From positions 507,501-571,500 of the forward strand of contig NZ_CP060296.1 of the NCBI RefSeq assembly GCF_014303735.1: a DNA stretch of 64,000 nucleotides, in the 5' to 3' direction. Every line of letters starts with the position of its first letter. Position 1 is the stretch's first letter. A program made the translations under genes and the position numbers. The DNA is from Variovorax sp. PAMC28562. Lineage in GTDB: Bacteria > Pseudomonadota > Gammaproteobacteria > Burkholderiales > Burkholderiaceae_C. Below are positions 50,944 to 58,685 of the stretch, piece after piece. The notes below the pieces were generated by a model, which saw only the letters and a program-made list of their open reading frames with translations, searched no databases and was not told the DNA's origin.

Positions 50944-52101
50944 ATGACTTCACGCATTCGTACACTCGCCGCGCTGCTGGCCCTATTTGGCTTCGCATGC
51001 GCAAAGGCGCAAGCTGCGGACAAGCCACCGAGCCAACTCGCCAGCGCGCAACTCACCTGGCAACAGTGCAGCGCGCTGGGGGCGAGCAACGACGCACGGC
51101 TCGCGTGCTACGACCGCTGGGCTCAGCAGCAGACGCTGCCACCGACGTCCGTACCGACCGCGCCGCCCGTGCTGGCCACGACACAGCCGGCCACCCCCGT
51201 CGATGCGTCCATACCGGCAACCCGCGTGGTGTCGGTCAGCACCGAAGAAGGTTGCCGCGACCGCCAATATTCCGAGCTGTCGCGCTTCTGGGAATTGGAG
51301 AACGGCAGCGACTGCGGCACCTTCGTGTTCCGTGGCTATCGCCCGATCAATGTCTCGTTTTCAGCGGCCAACGACAAACCGGGAATTCCGACGTCACCGG
51401 CCGAAGGTCACACCGGCACCGCGACCGCGTATCAGGCCAACGAGATGCGCATCGGTGTCTCGATCAGAACCAAACTGGCGCAAGGCCTGCTGACGCAAAA
51501 CGATCCACAAAAAAAGGATTCGCTCTGGTTCGGCTACTCGCAGCAATCGACCTGGCAGATTTTCAACAGCGAGCTGTCGCGCCCCTTTCGCACTACCGAC
51601 CATGAGCCTGAGCTGATGTACGTCTACCCCACCGACTTCGCCTTACCCGGGGGGTGGAGATGGCGCTATGCCGGCCTCGGTCTGGTACACAACTCGAACG
51701 GCCAGAGCCTGCCGCTGTCGCGCAGCTGGAACCGTACGTACCTGATGGGCGGCATGGAATTGGATGACCGCTTTACCGTCACCGGCCGCATCTGGAAGCG
51801 CATCAACGAGAGCGCCCAGAGCGACGACAACCCGGATATCGAGAACTTTGTCGGTCGCGCTGAGATCACCGGCCGCTGGAACTTGAATCGCGACAACACG
51901 CTCGGCGTCACGGTGCGCAACAACCTGCGTGACAGTGGCCGCGGGTCGGTGCGCTTCGAGTGGCTCAAGGCCATCGGGGATCCGACCAAGAGCAACCTGC
52001 GCTTTCATACGCAGCTGTTCCATGGGTACGGCGATACGCTGGTCGACTACAACCGCAAACGCACTGTGCTGAGCATCGGCCTGAGCCTGGTCGACTTCTA
52101 G
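50944..52101 (+). CDS. pldA: Outer-membrane phospholipase A
   Basis: A 385-residue exported protein with a signal ending near AQA and a Pro/Thr-rich linker to about residue 90. The remainder is a 12-strand barrel with the PldA signature LGLVHNSNGQSLPLSRSWNR. This holds the catalytic His and Ser, and the Asn of the triad lies further on. It hydrolyses outer-membrane phospholipids and works as a calcium-dependent dimer. AAGGA with 5 bases spacing supports ATG 50944; another start at 50926 overlaps the previous stop. Confidence 0.9.
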   Translation: MTSRIRTLAALLALFGFACAKAQAADKPPSQLASAQLTWQQCSALGASNDARLACYDRWAQQQTLPPTSVPTAPPVLATTQPATPVDASIPATRVVSVSTEEGCRDRQYSELSRFWELENGSDCGTFVFRGYRPINVSFSAANDKPGIPTSPAEGHTGTATAYQANEMRIGVSIRTKLAQGLLTQNDPQKKDSLWFGYSQQSTWQIFNSELSRPFRTTDHEPELMYVYPTDFALPGGWRWRYAGLGLVHNSNGQSLPLSRSWNRTYLMGGMELDDRFTVTGRIWKRINESAQSDDNPDIENFVGRAEITGRWNLNRDNTLGVTVRNNLRDSGRGSVRFEWLKAIGDPTKSNLRFHTQLFHGYGDTLVDYNRKRTVLSIGLSLVDF

Positions 52102-52108
52102 CGCAACC

Positions 52109-52408
52109 CTAGCGCATCGGCGCCGGGGCTGCACTCCAGCTCGGGTCGATGCGGCCCGGCAAGCCTAGCTGCTTGTCGACATGCAGTTCGTGATTGATCT
52201 GCTCCAGCAAATGTCCGAGGCGAATGGCCTCGGGACGCGCGGAGGCAGCCCCGGTTTCGAGCAAGCGCATCTGCTCGGCGAAAGCTTCGGTCAGCTGCAC
52301 CCATGCATCGAACGACGCGCTGACACTGCTCGATGGCATGTGCGGCACCGTCGTGGTGCCCATCGCATCATCGACGGAATAGTCCGCAGCAAAACCATCG
52401 TCGTTCAT
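52109..52408 (-). CDS. Small hypothetical protein
   Basis: A 99-residue protein with no signal peptide: acidic start (MNDDGFAADYSVDDAMG), then helical sequence ASFDAWVQLTEAFAEQMRLL and HLLEQINHELHVDKQLGL. No family was recognised. It is convergent with pldA (7 bases) and divergent from the Crp-type regulator. The composition fits a real gene, but this is uncertain. Confidence 0.5.
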   Translation of the reverse strand: MNDDGFAADYSVDDAMGTTTVPHMPSSSVSASFDAWVQLTEAFAEQMRLLETGAASARPEAIRLGHLLEQINHELHVDKQLGLPGRIDPSWSAAPAPMR

Positions 52409-52621
52409 GGCTTGGAGTCTCCGTCTGAATGTTGCAAGCTTGAGTTGCTTTTGTAGACCCGCAAGTTGAATCGGTCTGTACGGAAGCGAACGTGCGTGCA
52501 GCACGAGGGCACGTGCAATGACAAACGGTTTCGCGGCGCCTATCGACCGGCCTCATACTGTCCGTTCGCTTCGAAACGGCATTCGACACGGCCTGCAACT
52601 GCTGGCTCCTCCCCCTTTCGG

Positions 52622-53338
52622 ATGCGCCAGCAACCGAAAGCCTTCTTGCCCACTTCGTCGAATCAAATGATCGAGCGGCTGCCGCGCGCCGCCCGTTCCA
52701 GGCTCATCGCACTCTGCGAACCGCACCCGCTGGTACTGTCCGAAGTCCTTTGCGAGGCCAAAACGTCCACGCGGCACGTTTACTTTCCGACGGAGGGCTT
52801 TATCTCGCTGGTGTCCGTCATCGATGGGAACCAAGGCATCGAAGTCGGAATGGTCGGACAAGAAGGCATGCTGGGTGCGCATCTGGCGCTCGGCGTGGCG
52901 TCGCAGCCTCTGCACGCGCTGGTACAGGGTACCGGGTCGGCATTGCGGATCAATGCTCGCGCCTTTCGCGTCGAATTAAGCCAAAGCCCGGCGTTGCAAA
53001 GCGCGGTCTTTCGTTATCTCCATGTGCTGATGGCTCAGCTCGCTGTATCGACCGCCTGTGTGCGCTTTCACTCCGTGCAACCAAGATTGGCCCGTTGGCT
53101 CTTGATGAGCCAGGACCGAGCAGCCTCGGACGGTTTTCGTGTCACGCATGAATTTTTGGCCTACATGCTCGGCGTTCGAAGGGTGGGAATCACTTCTGCA
53201 GCGAGTGCATTGCGGCGCGATGGGCTGATCAGCTATCACCGTGGTGACGTGACAGTGCTCGATCGCAAAGGCCTGGAAGCCGCTGCCTGCACTTGCTATG
53301 CGGCGGATTGCCGGTCTTACGCAGCTGTCATGGGGTGA
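52622..53338 (+). CDS. Crp/Fnr family transcription regulator
   Basis: A 238-residue protein. The cyclic-nucleotide-like beta roll has STRHVYFPTEGFISLVSVIDG and VGMVGQEGMLGAHLALG. The C-terminal winged helix has MLGVRRVGITSAASALRRDGLI. The N-terminal Cys cluster of FNR is absent, so it does not bind an iron-sulfur cluster in the usual way; a CTCYAADC cluster lies at the C-terminus. The effector is unknown. Its plus-strand end is next to a strong minus-strand terminator at 53369-53396. Confidence 0.85.
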   Translation: MRQQPKAFLPTSSNQMIERLPRAARSRLIALCEPHPLVLSEVLCEAKTSTRHVYFPTEGFISLVSVIDGNQGIEVGMVGQEGMLGAHLALGVASQPLHALVQGTGSALRINARAFRVELSQSPALQSAVFRYLHVLMAQLAVSTACVRFHSVQPRLARWLLMSQDRAASDGFRVTHEFLAYMLGVRRVGITSAASALRRDGLISYHRGDVTVLDRKGLEAAACTCYAADCRSYAAVMG

Positions 53339-53361
53339 GGCGACGCGCCACTGCGGCGCGC

Positions 53362-53396
53362 ATAAAAAAACGGATTGCGCTGACGCGCAATCCGTT
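53362..53396 (-). terminator. Intrinsic terminator, probably of an ancestral tRNA-Phe
   Basis: A perfect 12-bp stem (53369-53380 with 53385-53396, loop TGAC) is followed on the minus strand by a run of seven T. It therefore terminates minus-strand transcripts. It lies 10 bases downstream of the CCA end of the 13-bp tRNA tail at 53407-53419, the spacing expected for a tRNA terminator. No minus-strand gene now reads into it except that remnant. Confidence 0.75.
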
Positions 53397-53406
53397 GATT
53401 TCAATT

Positions 53407-53419
53407 TGGTGGCCTGGGG
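53407..53419. repeat. 13-bp direct repeat, left copy (tRNA-Phe 3' end)
   Basis: TGGTGGCCTGGGG is the plus-strand form of the last 13 bases of tRNA-Phe including CCA. The same 13 bases occur at 55853-55865, at the start of the longer tRNA fragment. Beyond the 13 bases the left copy diverges. The two copies flank the AbiE operon. Confidence 0.7.
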
Positions 53420-53687
53420 GCCGGTTCGAAAGTTCTTGCGCAACCCGTGCGCGTAGACCTTGACCGCGAGAGCGGTGTGCAAGGATGAGGGGAACTGCAA
53501 GCAAGCCCTCACGCCACAGGGCGCACCCGCGTTTTACTGGCAAGCGCAGCGCGCAGCGGCACCGCTGCGAAGGCATCTGCAATGGGGGCCGAAGGGGCGA
53601 GACGCCGCAGGTGGCTCGATGCGCAGCACGCACAGCGCGAAAGCCGTCCGCTTGGGCCGTGTGCAGCGTTCCGAAAACGATCGAGAC

Positions 53688-53810
53688 GTCCGAAATAAAT
53701 TACAAGTTTCGGACATATTAAATGGATAACGTATTCAAAAGTCCGAAGACAACCACATCTTTCGGACAAAATATTGCTTTACGTCCAAAAAACAGTTACA
53801 AATATCGGAC
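53688..53810 (+). promoter_or_regulatory. Three inverted repeats, candidate AbiEi operators
   Basis: Three repeats built on GTCCGAAA/TTTCGGAC lie just ahead of abiEi. First: GTCCGAAA (53688-53695) with TTTCGGAC (53707-53714), perfect over 8 bp. Second: GTCCGAA (53741-53747) with TTCGGAC (53761-53767). Third: GTCCAAAA (53783-53790) with a degenerate TATCGGAC (53803-53810). A further half-site GTCCGAC overlaps the start codon (53817-53823). Centres are about 53 and 43 bases apart. AbiEi proteins are known to repress their operon by binding inverted repeats. Confidence 0.65.
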
Positions 53811-53814
53811 AAGT

Positions 53815-54534
53815 ATGTCCGACCTTAAATCCGCTGTCCTATCCCTCGTCAAAGCTGACGGGGCCAGCCGTGTCTGGGTGCCGACGGACTTTGCCGCCTT
53901 CGGCAGCCGCGATGCGATCGACAAAACACTGCAACGCCTGGTCCACGACGGTGAGCTGAGACGCATCGACAGAGGGTTGTACGACAGGCCGACCCTCAAC
54001 AGCCTCACAAAACGCCCCACCAGTCCGGACTACCGCGCCATCGTGGACGCCATCGCTCGTCGGGATCAACTTCGCCTGCTGGTCGACGGCCTGACTGCGG
54101 CGAACGACCTTGGCCTGACCGACGCGGTGCCCGCCCGCGTCACGATCCACACCGACGCCAGACGGCGATCCGTGAAGCTGGACAACCTGGTCATCGAGTT
54201 CAAGCAGACGGCCCCCAGCCGTCTGTATTGGGCCGGCCGGCCAGCCATGCGTGTTGTGCAGGCCCTGCGCTGGCTGAAAGACACCTTGGCCACCGACCGG
54301 CAGCGGATCTTGGGCAAGTTGGGCAAGCTGCTGGCTGATCCGGTCCACGGCGACGCCATACGCAAAGACCTTCTGGAAGGCTTCAGCACGTTGCCGACCT
54401 GGATGCAAAGCCTCGTACGCGAACTGCCGGGATGCGATCCCAAGATCACGGCCGCCGCGCTACTCAAACGAGCCAAATCCAGCACAAGTGCGAAGCGCCC
54501 CTGTCCGAAGAGCGCGATCGGGGAGGCTGCATGA
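53815..54534 (+). CDS. abiEi: AbiEi-type antitoxin, winged-helix regulator
   Basis: A 239-residue protein. The first 60 residues form the winged-helix domain (GSRDAIDKTLQRLVHDGELRRIDRGLYDRP). The rest matches the AbiEi C-domain, which blocks the AbiEii toxin by a type IV-like mechanism. The frame is open from 53722, but the ATG at 53815 gives the family start and leaves the operators free of coding. The 4-base overlap with the toxin gene is typical of this system. It probably represses its own promoter. Confidence 0.85.
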   Translation: MSDLKSAVLSLVKADGASRVWVPTDFAAFGSRDAIDKTLQRLVHDGELRRIDRGLYDRPTLNSLTKRPTSPDYRAIVDAIARRDQLRLLVDGLTAANDLGLTDAVPARVTIHTDARRRSVKLDNLVIEFKQTAPSRLYWAGRPAMRVVQALRWLKDTLATDRQRILGKLGKLLADPVHGDAIRKDLLEGFSTLPTWMQSLVRELPGCDPKITAAALLKRAKSSTSAKRPCPKSAIGEAA

Positions 54535-55604
54535 ACGCCGACTTCCAGACCGTGATCGCGGCTGCAGATGCCGAGCGACGAGATCTTTTCCTCGGTGCTG
54601 CGGCGCGCCTCGGCTCCGCCGTCCAGAACGTCGAGAAAGACTTCTGGGTCTGCTGGGCTTTGGACGCGCTGTTCAACGGCCTTCCGGCTGGTGGCCCGCG
54701 GCTGCTCTTCAAGGGGGGCACATCCCTCTCGAAGGCCTTCGGACTCATCTCCCGTTTCTCCGAAGACATCGACATCACGGTCTTCCGCGATGACCTGGGT
54801 CAGGGCGTCGAAGCGGCAGACCTGGACGCGCTCAGCGGCAAGAAGCGCCGCGCCCGGCTTGACGCCATCCGCGATGCCTGCAAAAGCTACATAGCCGGGC
54901 CGCTGACCACCCAGTTCACCGAAGCCGCAGCCGCTGCGATTCCCGAAGAGCGATTCCTGCTGGAAGCCGATCCGGAAGATAAGGACGGTCAAACCCTTCT
55001 GTTCTGGTATCCCCAAGTCACGGCGGCCGAAGGCGACTACATTCGCGCCGCCGTCAAGATCGAGGCTGGCGCGAAATCCGCCCTGGACCCGCACATCGCC
55101 GCGACTGTGACGCCGTACGTTGCGGCCGACTTGCCCGATCTGAATCTCGTCGTCTCCGGCGTGACGACAGTCCAACCGGAACGAACGTTCTGGGACAAGG
55201 TGATCATCCTGCACGGTCTGCGCCAGTGGTACGACCGTCGTCAGGAACTGCGCCACGAAGGGCAGCGGGTATCACGTCACTATTACGACATCCATCGCCT
55301 TTTGCAGGCGGAAGGCGCACCAGCCTGGCAAGCCAATCTCGATCTTGCCGCAGACTGCGCAACACATGCCAGGTTGTTCTTCGGGAGCCCTGACCTGGGG
55401 CTGGACTCAGCAGCCGCAGGCACATTCACGCTGACCCCCGACGCTGCGATGCACGACGCGCTCGGGCGAGACTACGCGGCCATGTCCGGAATGATCTTCG
55501 GCGACATCCCGCCTCTGGATACGGTACTGGCAAGTGTTGCGTCGCTTCAAGAAGCGATTAACGCCGCGGCCAAGTCACCCTTGGGCAGAGGGACGTCAGC
55601 ATGA
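54531..55604 (+). CDS. abiEii: AbiEii-type nucleotidyltransferase toxin
   Basis: A 357-residue protein of the AbiEii/AbiGii family. The motifs are NVEKDFWVCWALD, FKGGTSLSKAFGLISRFSEDID (GGTSLSK at 62-68 and the SEDID acid pair at 77-81), and TVQPERTFWDKVIILHGLRQW. These are the nucleotidyltransferase core that binds GTP or other NTPs and inhibits growth; related toxins modify tRNA or other targets. The start has GGAGG upstream. The system is known for phage abortive infection. It looks intact. Confidence 0.9.
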   Translation: MNADFQTVIAAADAERRDLFLGAAARLGSAVQNVEKDFWVCWALDALFNGLPAGGPRLLFKGGTSLSKAFGLISRFSEDIDITVFRDDLGQGVEAADLDALSGKKRRARLDAIRDACKSYIAGPLTTQFTEAAAAAIPEERFLLEADPEDKDGQTLLFWYPQVTAAEGDYIRAAVKIEAGAKSALDPHIAATVTPYVAADLPDLNLVVSGVTTVQPERTFWDKVIILHGLRQWYDRRQELRHEGQRVSRHYYDIHRLLQAEGAPAWQANLDLAADCATHARLFFGSPDLGLDSAAAGTFTLTPDAAMHDALGRDYAAMSGMIFGDIPPLDTVLASVASLQEAINAAAKSPLGRGTSA

Positions 55605-55663
55605 TCGACTATTTCAGCAACCGCAAAAACGGGCCTGTCGTTTCGCCCGTACTCAGGACGTGA
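55601..55663 (+). CDS. Tiny ORF coupled to abiEii
   Basis: ATG at 55601 overlaps the abiEii stop (TGA 55602-55604), giving MIDYFSNRKNGPVVSPVLRT and a stop. The coupling suggests translation, but 20 residues with no recognised family may be a truncated third gene or chance. Confidence is low. Confidence 0.2.
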   Translation: MIDYFSNRKNGPVVSPVLRT

Positions 55664-56058
55664 TTACTCCGACGGAGGCTTATGGTGTACCCAAAAAGAC
55701 TGCGCGTGAAAAGCAACCTGAGTACACCGTTAGGTACACGCAAGAACGGGACGTTGTGGGATTCAGAGATACCGCTTGAGCCGCCCTTTCGGGCTAAGTC
55801 CTTGATTCACAAGGACTTCTGAGCTGACTTGGGATCTACTGAGAAAGAAAGATGGTGGCCTGGGGCGGAATCGAACCACCGACACGCGGATTTTCAATCC
55901 TCAAATAACACTGTTGATCACTGTTCAGTGCTGTTGATAGAATCAATATAAATCAACATCTTACAGAGACTGTGCTGGTCAAAACACCAGTAATGCATGG
56001 ATTGATGTTGATCTAAATATTGGTGAAGTGGCTACATGGTGGCTACACCAGGATCAAC
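55605..56058. other. Region between abiEii and the integrase
   Basis: The stretch holds a 20-codon ORF coupled to abiEii (55601-55663), the tRNA-Phe fragment (55853-55900), and short repeats ahead of the integrase (55911-56060). No other gene is supported. A short GCCC-TTTC-GGGC hairpin lies near 55783-55794. Confidence 0.5.
55853..55900 (-). repeat. tRNA-Phe 3' fragment (attachment site)
   Basis: On the minus strand the sequence carries the anticodon loop TTGAAAA, the T-arm and GGCCACCA, that is, the 3' part of a tRNA-Phe (anticodon GAA). The identity block is 48 bases and begins at the anticodon stem; the 5' half is absent. This is the pattern left where an element integrated in a tRNA gene: the 3' fragment stays at one end and the rebuilt gene lies at the other, here beyond the right edge of the window. 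The first 13 bases repeat at 53407-53419. Confidence 0.8.
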
Positions 56059-56060
56059 AT
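55911..56060. promoter_or_regulatory. Integrase arm or operator-like repeats
   Basis: Three decamers start with CTGTT at 55911, 55921 and 55931, two of them CTGTTGAT. ATCAACAT appears at 55952-55959 and 56053-56060, and ATGTTGAT at 56005-56012. The last ATCAACAT overlaps the integrase start. GTGGCTACA is repeated at 56028-56036 and 56039-56047. They could be integrase arm-type sites or an autoregulatory operator. Confidence 0.5.
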
Positions 56061-57387
56061 GGCCCGCCCCCGCAAAGACCAGCCCCTCGACCTCACCCAA
56101 GCCATGGAGCTGACTGCTGGAGCCATAGAGCGCCTTGTCTGCCCGCCCGGCAAGGACCAGGTTTTCCTGCGGGATAGCAAGTCGCCGGGTCTGCGAGTGC
56201 GCGCCACGGCCAGCGGCGCCAAGTCGTTCGTCTTCGAAGCCAAGCTCGACCGCAAGACGATCCGCCGCACCATCGGCGATGTGAAGGCGTGGCCCATCGA
56301 AGAGGCGCGCGTCGAGGCGAACCGACTTCGCGTCACGCTGGACAAAGGGCACGACCCGCGCGAACTGGATCGCGAGCTTGAAGCGGTGAAGGCTGCAAAG
56401 GTCGCTGAAGGCGTCGCCAACGCCCTGACGGTGCAAGAAGCGTGGGACAGGTACACCAAGGAGCGGAAACCTCACTGGGGCGACCGGAACTACGCCGACC
56501 ACGAGAAGATGACGCAAGAGGGTGGCAAAGCGCACAAGCGCCACGCCGATGTCAAAACAATTGCCGGCCCTATGGCGTCTCTCATGTCCATGCGCCTTGT
56601 CGACCTCGACGCCGCGGCCATCGAATCATGGGCGGCACACGAAGCCAAGACCCGCCCTGCCCGCGTGCGCCTCGCTCTCCGGCTGCTGAAGGCTTTCCTT
56701 CGCTGGGCCGGTGGCGAAGCCGATATGAAGGGCAAGGCAGATCCAACCGCGGCCAGCGCCAAGAAAACGCGGGAGATCGCTGGGAAGCCGCAGGCCAAGA
56801 ACGACTATCTGCAGCGGGAACAACTGGAGGCGTGGTTTTCCAAGGTGAAGCAGATCCCCAACCTCACCATCTCCGTGTACCTGCAGGTGCTGCTGCTGAC
56901 CGGCGCTCGGCGGGAAGAGTTGGCCGCGCTGCGTTGGGCCGACGTGAACTTCCAATGGAAAGGCATGAACATGAAAGACAAGATCGAAGGTCAGCGGCCT
57001 GTTCCGTTGACGCCCTACGTGTCGTCGCTGCTTCGCTCCCTGCCACGACGCAACGAGTGGGTGTTCTCCAGTCAGACCAGTAAGTCGGGGCGCCTTGCAG
57101 AGCCGAGCATTGCGCATCGCAAGGCATGCACAGCCGCAGGGCTCAAATTGACGCTGCATGGCTTGCGCCGGTCTTTCGCCAGCCTGTGCGAGTGGCTGGA
57201 CATCCCTGGCGGCATCAGCGCCCAGATCCAAGGACACGCACCGCAAGGCGTGCGCGAGCAGAACTACATCCGGAGGCCACTGGATCTCCTGCGGGTGCAC
57301 CACGAGAAGATCGAGGCGTGGATGCTGGAACAGGCAAAGATCACGTTCGACCCGTCGGCCGATGCCCAGCTCAAGGCCGTCGCCTGA
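56059..57387 (+). CDS. Tyrosine recombinase/integrase of the element
   Basis: A 442-residue phage-type integrase. Residues 1-110 are the arm-binding N-domain of the DUF4102-like kind (LRVRATASGAKSFVFEAKLD), then a core-binding domain, and the catalytic domain from about 250. Catalytic residues are Arg284 in LLLTGARREELAAL, His367 and Arg370 in LTLHGLRRSF, His393 in GHAPQGVREQ, and nucleophile Tyr403 in NYIRRPLDLL. All are present, so it should be active. It starts 159 bases after the tRNA fragment, as expected for a tRNA-targeted element. The ATG was chosen because an AGGA precedes it; a TTG at 56020 is in frame. Confidence 0.92.
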   Translation: MARPRKDQPLDLTQAMELTAGAIERLVCPPGKDQVFLRDSKSPGLRVRATASGAKSFVFEAKLDRKTIRRTIGDVKAWPIEEARVEANRLRVTLDKGHDPRELDRELEAVKAAKVAEGVANALTVQEAWDRYTKERKPHWGDRNYADHEKMTQEGGKAHKRHADVKTIAGPMASLMSMRLVDLDAAAIESWAAHEAKTRPARVRLALRLLKAFLRWAGGEADMKGKADPTAASAKKTREIAGKPQAKNDYLQREQLEAWFSKVKQIPNLTISVYLQVLLLTGARREELAALRWADVNFQWKGMNMKDKIEGQRPVPLTPYVSSLLRSLPRRNEWVFSSQTSKSGRLAEPSIAHRKACTAAGLKLTLHGLRRSFASLCEWLDIPGGISAQIQGHAPQGVREQNYIRRPLDLLRVHHEKIEAWMLEQAKITFDPSADAQLKAVA

Positions 57388-57398
57388 AAAAGTAAAAA

Positions 57399-57414
57399 GG
57401 TGCCCGGAGGCACC
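57399..57414 (-). terminator. Minus-strand hairpin terminator after the integrase
   Basis: GGTGCC (57399-57404) and GGCACC (57409-57414) form a perfect stem with CGGA loop. Five A precede it on the plus strand, so the T-run lies on the minus strand. It therefore appears oriented against the genes on both sides, perhaps guarding the integrase from antisense transcription. It may work weakly in the plus direction too. Confidence 0.45.
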
Positions 57415-57552
57415 CTACAGAACCTACAAAAGGTCCGCAACTCCAGGCCGACGTCGTGTTCGGCCGCCGCGCGACAATGCACGCTCCAGACGCCCCTGCG
57501 CCATCGGCGCGTCGCTTTTTGATCCGTCCATCCCTCGTACTCGTCGTCGCTT

Positions 57553-58143
57553 TTGCCTCAATTCCTGATTTCCTTCCGCTCACGCAGGCTCCTGCTTGCG
57601 CTCGCGTTGTCTTTGCAGATCGGCTGCAGCGTGCAGCCATCTTCGACAGATGCGCCCGCAGCCGTGTCCTTGCAGCCGGGCACCCGCATCGATGTCGCTT
57701 TCTCACCGGAAGCGGGTGCAGAGGCCCTGGTGCTCAAGGTCATGGACAGCGCCCAGCGATCGTTGCGCCTTGCCGGCTATTCCTTCACATCTCCCGCCGT
57801 CGTCCGTGCACTCGTGAACGCGCGCAAGCGCGGCGTGGACGTCAAAGTCCTACTGGATGACCGGGGCAACCGCGGTAAGGCCAGCATCGCCGCAATGAAC
57901 TTGATCGCAGGCGCCGATATACCGATCAGGGTGATCTCGAGCTATGCCATCCACCATGACAAATACATCGTGGTCGATGGCCGGCACACGGAGACGGGTT
58001 CCTTTAACTACAGCCAGGCGGCCGCACGGTCCAACTCCGAGAACGTGCTCGTGGTCTGGAACGATGAACGCGTCGCGTCGAGTTATCTCGCGCATTGGGA
58101 CAGCCGCTGGGCTCAAGGGGTTGCGGTGGAAGTGAGCTTCTGA
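57553..58143 (+). CDS. Single-HKD phospholipase D-family lipoprotein (Nuc-like)
   Basis: A 196-residue protein starting at TTG, with a hydrophobic signal and lipobox LQIGC. It has one HKD motif, HHDKYIVVD (His135, Lys137, Asp142), followed by GSFNYSQAA. One motif per chain means it should act as a dimer, as for plasmid-encoded endonuclease Nuc and relatives. The substrate may be DNA or phospholipid. The lipoprotein signal places it in the envelope. It is 2 bases from the DUF6794 gene, so both may share a transcript. Confidence 0.82.
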   Translation: MPQFLISFRSRRLLLALALSLQIGCSVQPSSTDAPAAVSLQPGTRIDVAFSPEAGAEALVLKVMDSAQRSLRLAGYSFTSPAVVRALVNARKRGVDVKVLLDDRGNRGKASIAAMNLIAGADIPIRVISSYAIHHDKYIVVDGRHTETGSFNYSQAAARSNSENVLVVWNDERVASSYLAHWDSRWAQGVAVEVSF

Positions 58144-58145
58144 GC

Positions 58146-58430
58146 ATGGACGGCTCAGACGGCTTTCCGGAAACAGTCGACGCAGCTGTTCGGCTGCTGA
58201 TCGCGATGGTGCCGAAAGCAGAACAGGCACGAATCGCAGCCATGGCGCGGGACGAACTGGTGGTGTTGCACTTCGGTTTGGGCCTGTGGATCCGAAACAA
58301 CCTCGGGCTGTGGCAAGGCAACCGGGCGTTGCTCGAAGCTTGTGGTGTCCAAAGCCCAGACGATGCTTCGACCTTCCTCATCGAGGCGTTCTGGCGGGAG
58401 CTGCGTGCCCTGGAGCCAAAGCTTCACTGA
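58146..58430 (+). CDS. DUF6794-like small protein
   Basis: A 94-residue soluble protein with FPETVDAAVRLLIAMVPKAE, HFGLGLWIRNNLGLWQGNRA and DDASTFLIEAFWREL. This matches the DUF6794 pattern: a small helical domain of unknown function, often found beside defence or signalling genes in mobile elements. It immediately follows the PLD-type lipoprotein gene. Confidence 0.75.
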   Translation: MDGSDGFPETVDAAVRLLIAMVPKAEQARIAAMARDELVVLHFGLGLWIRNNLGLWQGNRALLEACGVQSPDDASTFLIEAFWRELRALEPKLH

Positions 58431-58685
58431 ACATTGACCGGCGCCACCCGACTCCAGCGGCTCGGACGCCGTGACTTATTTCCGCGGCGAGTCTGTGTTC
58501 AAGTCAATCCCTTAGTGCGGGGGATTTCACAATTTAGCTGTACCCATTGTCCACAGTGAGCGTGCATAACATTGTGGACAACTGCGCTGGCACAGGGCCG
58601 GATCGTTGCTGTGCGGGCCTTCGCCGGTGGTGCTCTGTATTTAGGCACCGACCTCAGTAAGTCTGCCAGCCTTGCACGGAGGGCG
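58431..58685. other. Gap between DUF6794 gene and YedK gene
   Basis: About 255 bases between convergent genes, with no clear gene. Moderately GC-rich; a weak palindromic tract CCCATTGTCCACAGTGAG is present near 58541. Nothing else stands out. Confidence 0.35.

Larger units (their letters stand above)
53339..53814. other. Region between the Crp-type gene and AbiE operon
   Basis: This stretch holds no convincing gene. It contains the minus-strand terminator (53369-53396), a 13-bp copy of a tRNA-Phe end (53407-53419), and then three inverted repeats ahead of abiEi (53688-53810). The middle part is GC-rich; the part from about 53690 is sharply AT-rich. Confidence 0.6.

Noticed and set aside
53369-53396. 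Hairpin as a terminator for the Crp-type gene
   Set aside because: The T-run is on the minus-strand side, so it serves minus-strand transcripts; on the plus strand only a weak T-rich tract follows.
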